Assembly: GCA_031284195.1 (NCBI GenBank)
Contig: JAITAI010000112.1
Coordinates: forward strand, 1 to 18,805
DNA from: Treponema sp.
GTDB taxonomy: Bacteria > Spirochaetota > Spirochaetia > Treponematales > Breznakiellaceae
Length of the DNA stretch: 18,805 nucleotides
Direction of reading: 5' to 3'
Of the stretch, positions 15,265-18,805 are shown piece after piece; the first letter of the stretch is position 1, and each line of letters begins with the position of its first letter. The position numbers and the translations under genes were made by a program. Under the pieces are notes generated by a model, which worked only from the letters and a program-made list of their open reading frames with translations, searched no databases and was not told the origin of the DNA.

Positions 15265-18111
15265 TCAGCGCCGGTCCAGCAGGCCTTTGATGTACTGGCC
15301 GGTATAGGAGCCGGTATGGGCAGCTACAGCTTCCGGGGTACCAGCGGCCACGAGTTCCCCGCCTCGGTCTCCTCCTTCTGGGCCTAAATCAATGAGGTGA
15401 TCCGCCTGTAACAGGACATCCAGGTTATGCTCGATCATGACCACTGTATTGCCCTGATCCACTAAGCGCTGGATCACCTCCATGAGCTGCTTCACATCCG
15501 CAAAATGCAGCCCGGTAGTGGGTTCATCCAGCAGGTAGAGGGTCTTACCAGTGGAACGCTTGGAGAGTTCCAGGGCGAGTTTCACCCGCTGGGCCTCCCC
15601 GCCAGAAAGGGTGAGGGCTGATTGTCCGAGCTTGACATAGCCCAGACCTACCGAGAGGAGGGTACTCATCTTCCGGGCAATGTGGGGTATATGGATAAAG
15701 AAGTCCGTTGCCTCCTCAATGGTCATGTCCAACACATCCGCAATGTTCTTGCCCTTATACCGGATTTCGAGGGTTTCCTTGTTAAAGCGCTGGCCATGAC
15801 ACACATCACAGGTAATGTACACATCTGGGAGGAAGTTCATCTCGATCTTGATGGTCCCGTCTCCTTGGCAGTTCTCGCATCTTCCCCCCCGGACATTAAA
15901 GGAAAAACGGCCGCTCTTGTAACCCCGCATTTTTGCCTCTGGGAGGCCGGCAAAAAGGTCCCGGATTCCCGAAAACACCCCCACGTAGGTAGCTGGGTTG
16001 GACCGGGGAGTCCGGCCAATGGGACTCTGATCAATATCGATCACCTTATCAATTAACTCCGCTCCTTCGAGCTTTTTATAGGCCCCTTCTGGACGGCTGG
16101 TATGGTGAAGGTGATTTGCCAGGGCTGGGTAGAGCACATCCGAAAGGAGGGTCGATTTTCCCGAGCCTGAGACCCCGGTGATGCAGGTAAAAACCCCCAA
16201 GGGTATGGCTACATCGATCCCTTTCAGGTTATGTTCCTTAACTCCGGTAAGGCGCAAAAAGGTCCCCTTTCCCTGCCGGCGTTCCGGGGGTATGTCCATG
16301 GTGAGCTTCCCTGCCAGGTATTGTCCGGTGAGGCTCTCTTTGACCTGCATGAGTTCCTGGGGGGTCCCCTGGCCCACCACTGCGCCGCCGTGAACTCCCG
16401 CGCCAGGCCCTAAGTCCACGATGTAATCCGCAGTACGGAGGGTCTGTTCATCGTGCTCCACTACGATCAGGGTATTCCCCAGGTTCCGCAGGTACAAAAG
16501 GGTATCAATGAGCCGTTGGTTATCCCGCTGATGCAGGCCGATGGAAGGCTCATCCAGGATATAAAGGACCCCCACAAGGCTGGAACCTATCTGGGTGGCC
16601 AGCCGGATCCGTTGAGCCTCCCCCCCTGAGAGGGTTGCGGCCTTGCGTTCCAGGGTGAGGTACTCAAGACCCACGTTCTTCATGAAGCCCAGCCGGGCAC
16701 GGATCTCCTTCAATATCTGGGAAGCTATCTGCTTTTCCGTATCGCTGAACTGGACTGTATCGAAAAAAGCCAGAGAATCCGTCACCGAAAGGCTGGTCAG
16801 TTCCCAGATATTGAGGGCCCGATGGCCCGCTCCTCCCACGGTTACTCCCAGGACCTCTGGTTTCAGCCGTTTCCCCCCGCAGTCCTCACAGGGCTTTTGG
16901 CTCATAAACTTCTCAAGCCATTCCTTAATCCCTGGGGACTGGGTTTCCAGGTAGCGGCGTTTCAAATCTTCCAGCACTCCAGGAAACTTTACGCGATACT
17001 CAAAACGGCCGGTCTTGTCCCGGTTCTCATAGCTTATGTCGATCTCTTCTTTACTGCCGTAGAGGATCGCCTCCAGGACTTTCTTGGGAAGCTCCTTCAA
17101 GGGGGTGTCCAGGCTGACCTGGTAATGCCGGGCAAGGCTCTCAAAGCGGCTGCGGTGCCATGCAGAGTCCGGATTATAAGGCACGACCCCTCCCTGGTTA
17201 AAGGAAAGGGACCTATCGGGGATCACCAGGTGAGGGTCAAACTCCAGTTTCGCCCCCAGGCCTGAACAGGCCGGACAAGCCCCGAAGGGGTTGTTGAAGG
17301 AGAACAGCCGAGGCTGGAGCTCCGGGATCGAGATACCGCAGTCCGGACAGGCGTTTTTCTGGCTGAAGAACCGTTCTTCGTCCCCTCCGGTACCCTGAAC
17401 CAGGAGCAGGAGGATCCCTTCCGATGCTTGGAGCGCGGTTTCCACGGATTCAGCAAGCCGGGACCGGATAGCCGGGCCGATCACCAGCCGGTCCACCACG
17501 ATTTCAATGGTATGTTTCTTCTGCTTGTCCAGCTTAATGAGGGTCCCGTCGTCGAAGTTCACCATAAGCCCGTCTATCCGGGCTCGGGCAAAGCCCGCCT
17601 TCCGGGCGTCTTCGAGGATCTTCTGGTGTTCCCCCTTCTTACCCCGGATCACCGGGGACAGGAGTTGAATCCGGCTTCCCTGTTCCAAGGCGAGGATCGT
17701 ATCGATGATCTGGTCCACCGGCTGTTCCCGGATGGCTCTCCCGCATTGAGGACAATGGGGCACCCCGATCCTCGCATAGAGGAGCCGGTAATAATCGTAA
17801 ATCTCCGTAACCGTTCCTACGGTGGAACGGGGGTTTCGGTGGGTGGTTTTCTGTTCTATGGAAATAGCCGGGGATAGTCCCTCGATGTAGTCCAGGTCGG
17901 GCTTATCCATACGGCCCAGGAACTGCCGGGCGTATGCAGAAAGGCTTTCCACATAACGCCGCTGCCCTTCGGCAAAGATGGTATCGAAGGCCAGGGAACT
18001 TTTACCGGATCCTGAAAGGCCGGAAATGACGATGAGTTTATCCCGGGGCAGATCCAGGTCGATATTTTTCAAGTTGTGCTCCCGGGCTCCTCTTATGACG
18101 AGTTTATCCAT
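15265..18111 (-). CDS. uvrA: UvrA, excinuclease ABC subunit A
   Basis: The 948-residue protein is full length. UvrA is the ATP-dependent damage sensor of nucleotide excision repair; it dimerises and loads UvrB on damaged DNA. It has two ABC ATPase modules: Walker A motifs GLSGSGKSS (about 31-39) and GVSGSGKST (about 645), and signature LSGGEAQR twice (about 497 and 838). The zinc-binding cysteine pairs are present: CPQCG (about 120), CPDCG and CPACSG (about 255 and 279), and CENCQGDGT with CDVCHGQR (about 746 and 770). The start MDKLVIRGAREHNLKNIDL is the standard UvrA N-terminus, although the Shine-Dalgarno is weak. No damage or frameshift is seen. It is followed by the small unknown gene and lptD on the same strand. 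Confidence 0.98.
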   Translation of the reverse strand: MDKLVIRGAREHNLKNIDLDLPRDKLIVISGLSGSGKSSLAFDTIFAEGQRRYVESLSAYARQFLGRMDKPDLDYIEGLSPAISIEQKTTHRNPRSTVGTVTEIYDYYRLLYARIGVPHCPQCGRAIREQPVDQIIDTILALEQGSRIQLLSPVIRGKKGEHQKILEDARKAGFARARIDGLMVNFDDGTLIKLDKQKKHTIEIVVDRLVIGPAIRSRLAESVETALQASEGILLLLVQGTGGDEERFFSQKNACPDCGISIPELQPRLFSFNNPFGACPACSGLGAKLEFDPHLVIPDRSLSFNQGGVVPYNPDSAWHRSRFESLARHYQVSLDTPLKELPKKVLEAILYGSKEEIDISYENRDKTGRFEYRVKFPGVLEDLKRRYLETQSPGIKEWLEKFMSQKPCEDCGGKRLKPEVLGVTVGGAGHRALNIWELTSLSVTDSLAFFDTVQFSDTEKQIASQILKEIRARLGFMKNVGLEYLTLERKAATLSGGEAQRIRLATQIGSSLVGVLYILDEPSIGLHQRDNQRLIDTLLYLRNLGNTLIVVEHDEQTLRTADYIVDLGPGAGVHGGAVVGQGTPQELMQVKESLTGQYLAGKLTMDIPPERRQGKGTFLRLTGVKEHNLKGIDVAIPLGVFTCITGVSGSGKSTLLSDVLYPALANHLHHTSRPEGAYKKLEGAELIDKVIDIDQSPIGRTPRSNPATYVGVFSGIRDLFAGLPEAKMRGYKSGRFSFNVRGGRCENCQGDGTIKIEMNFLPDVYITCDVCHGQRFNKETLEIRYKGKNIADVLDMTIEEATDFFIHIPHIARKMSTLLSVGLGYVKLGQSALTLSGGEAQRVKLALELSKRSTGKTLYLLDEPTTGLHFADVKQLMEVIQRLVDQGNTVVMIEHNLDVLLQADHLIDLGPEGGDRGGELVAAGTPEAVAAHTGSYTGQYIKGLLDRR

Positions 18112-18805
18112 AAGGCTACAGCATACCGGGAAGGTCTCCCTAAAGCAAGAAGCGTTATGGGCGGGCCAGGATAGACCAGAAGCAAACCAATAAGGAAGCG
18201 TGAAGAAGCGGACCCCTCCACAGGCTATTGATCTAGACGTAATCGGATTGGAAAGCCCTCCAACGTCCCTGGAAGGTTTCTAGCTACCGAACCCCCGTTG
18301 CCTTTATCTTGCAGGATAAATTTCTATATGAGCGCCTCTTGCGCCTCCTATACCTGCCGGAAATTTTCTATAGGATTAGCCGGGTAGGTTGATTGCCCTA
18401 AACAGAGCAATAAGGAATATCCACGGACACGGATTTTTCGTATCCCAAGGGTTCATAGATCGGTGAAAATCAGGGTAATCGGTGGACCCTATTCTTGTCT
18501 TTTAGGACCATCAGTCTACCAGAACCGATTGCCTTTTTTTTGAAAATCAGAGATACTTGCTATCACCCGGCGGTTTTACCAGTTCCACGGTGGGAAAAGG
18601 ATCGGCGGTTTGTTCTGCTGAAAATCGCAGCTTTAGGACTTGAGCTTGAGAGCCTGTTCGAGATCGTCCATCGGACCGTAGGTTTGCACTAAGCAGGTCT
18701 TAAAACTGATTTCCTGGTCACTAACTTTATGTACGAGGTAGTAATGGCCGTAAAAGACGGTGTTTATTCTATCGGTATCCACTCTATTGGTATTAAGTTA
18801 CTGCT
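18112..18805. other. Region upstream of uvrA without an intact gene
   Basis: About 690 bases to the window edge. It includes an imperfect inverted repeat at 18251-18280 (GAAAGCCCTCCA ... TGGAAGGTTTC) and an SOS-box-like CGAACCCCCGTTGC at 18288-18301, which I do not consider established. From about 18540 to 18797 the - strand shows protein-like fragments in two frames, listed separately. No tRNA or rRNA was seen. Confidence 0.5.
18550..18797 (-). pseudogene. Possible decayed coding remnant
   Basis: On the - strand, codons from 18797 to a TAA at 18633-18635 give a protein-like stretch (NTVFYGHYYLVHKVSDQEIS then LVQTYGPMDDLEQALKLKS). Directly behind, in another frame, LRFSAEQTADPFPTVELVKP continues to a TGA near 18552. 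An in-frame stop at 18798-18800 blocks the upstream side and there is no start codon with a ribosome binding site. I do not recognise the family. It reads as the end of a frameshifted gene whose body lies outside the window, but chance is not excluded. Confidence 0.3.

Noticed and set aside
18288..18301. SOS/LexA-box-like CGAAC-CCCC-GTTGC upstream of uvrA
   Set aside because: It matches the Gram-positive CGAAC-N4-GTTCG box at 8 of 10 arm positions but lies about 175 bases upstream of the ATG, and many treponemes lack LexA. One site is not enough.

Overview
The window reads as chromosomal DNA from a host-associated spirochaete, most likely a Treponema of the termite-gut type. This is inference. 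It rests on three things: BspA-like leucine-rich-repeat surface proteins, an LptD-type outer-membrane protein beside uvrA (an order I recall from Treponema pallidum), and a moderately GC-rich base composition typical of the higher-GC treponemes. No rRNA, tRNA, CRISPR array or intact insertion sequence was found.

Left part (1-3270, + strand): the end of a BspA-like LRR protein is followed without a real gap by an outer-membrane beta-barrel protein with histidine-rich patches, then by a periplasmic DUF4198 protein of the family once annotated as the periplasmic part of Co2+/Ni2+ uptake. The three look like one operon for a cell-surface and envelope function, possibly metal capture. Directly behind lies a frameshifted IS4-family transposase remnant that stops at the 3' end of the next gene.

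Middle (3276-6010): an RluA-family pseudouridine synthase (-) and a divergently transcribed exported transglutaminase-like protein (+). About 690 bases without a gene follow, holding two degenerate copies of an ~80-bp interspersed repeat and a pair of TCACC/GGTGA palindromes.

Sugar-transport block (6011-9053, - strand): a CUT1-type ABC importer operon (binding protein, MalF-like permease, MalG-like permease) with no ATPase and no sugar-processing enzyme beside it. It diverges from a + strand gene for an unusual signalling phosphatase (cyclic-nucleotide-binding domain, two membrane helices, HAMP, SpoIIE/RsbU PP2C).

Right part (11001-18111, - strand): uvrA, a ~490-base spacer with no clear gene, a small unknown gene, and a large lptD-like gene that overlaps the small gene's stop codon. 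The lptD-like product carries a SAP-like motif in its exported N-terminal linker. The last ~690 bases contain no intact gene, only protein-like fragments on the - strand.

Most of the window is ordinary. The parts most worth following are the LRR/barrel/DUF4198 operon, the cNMP-HAMP-PP2C protein, the SAP-like segment in LptD, and the interspersed repeats.
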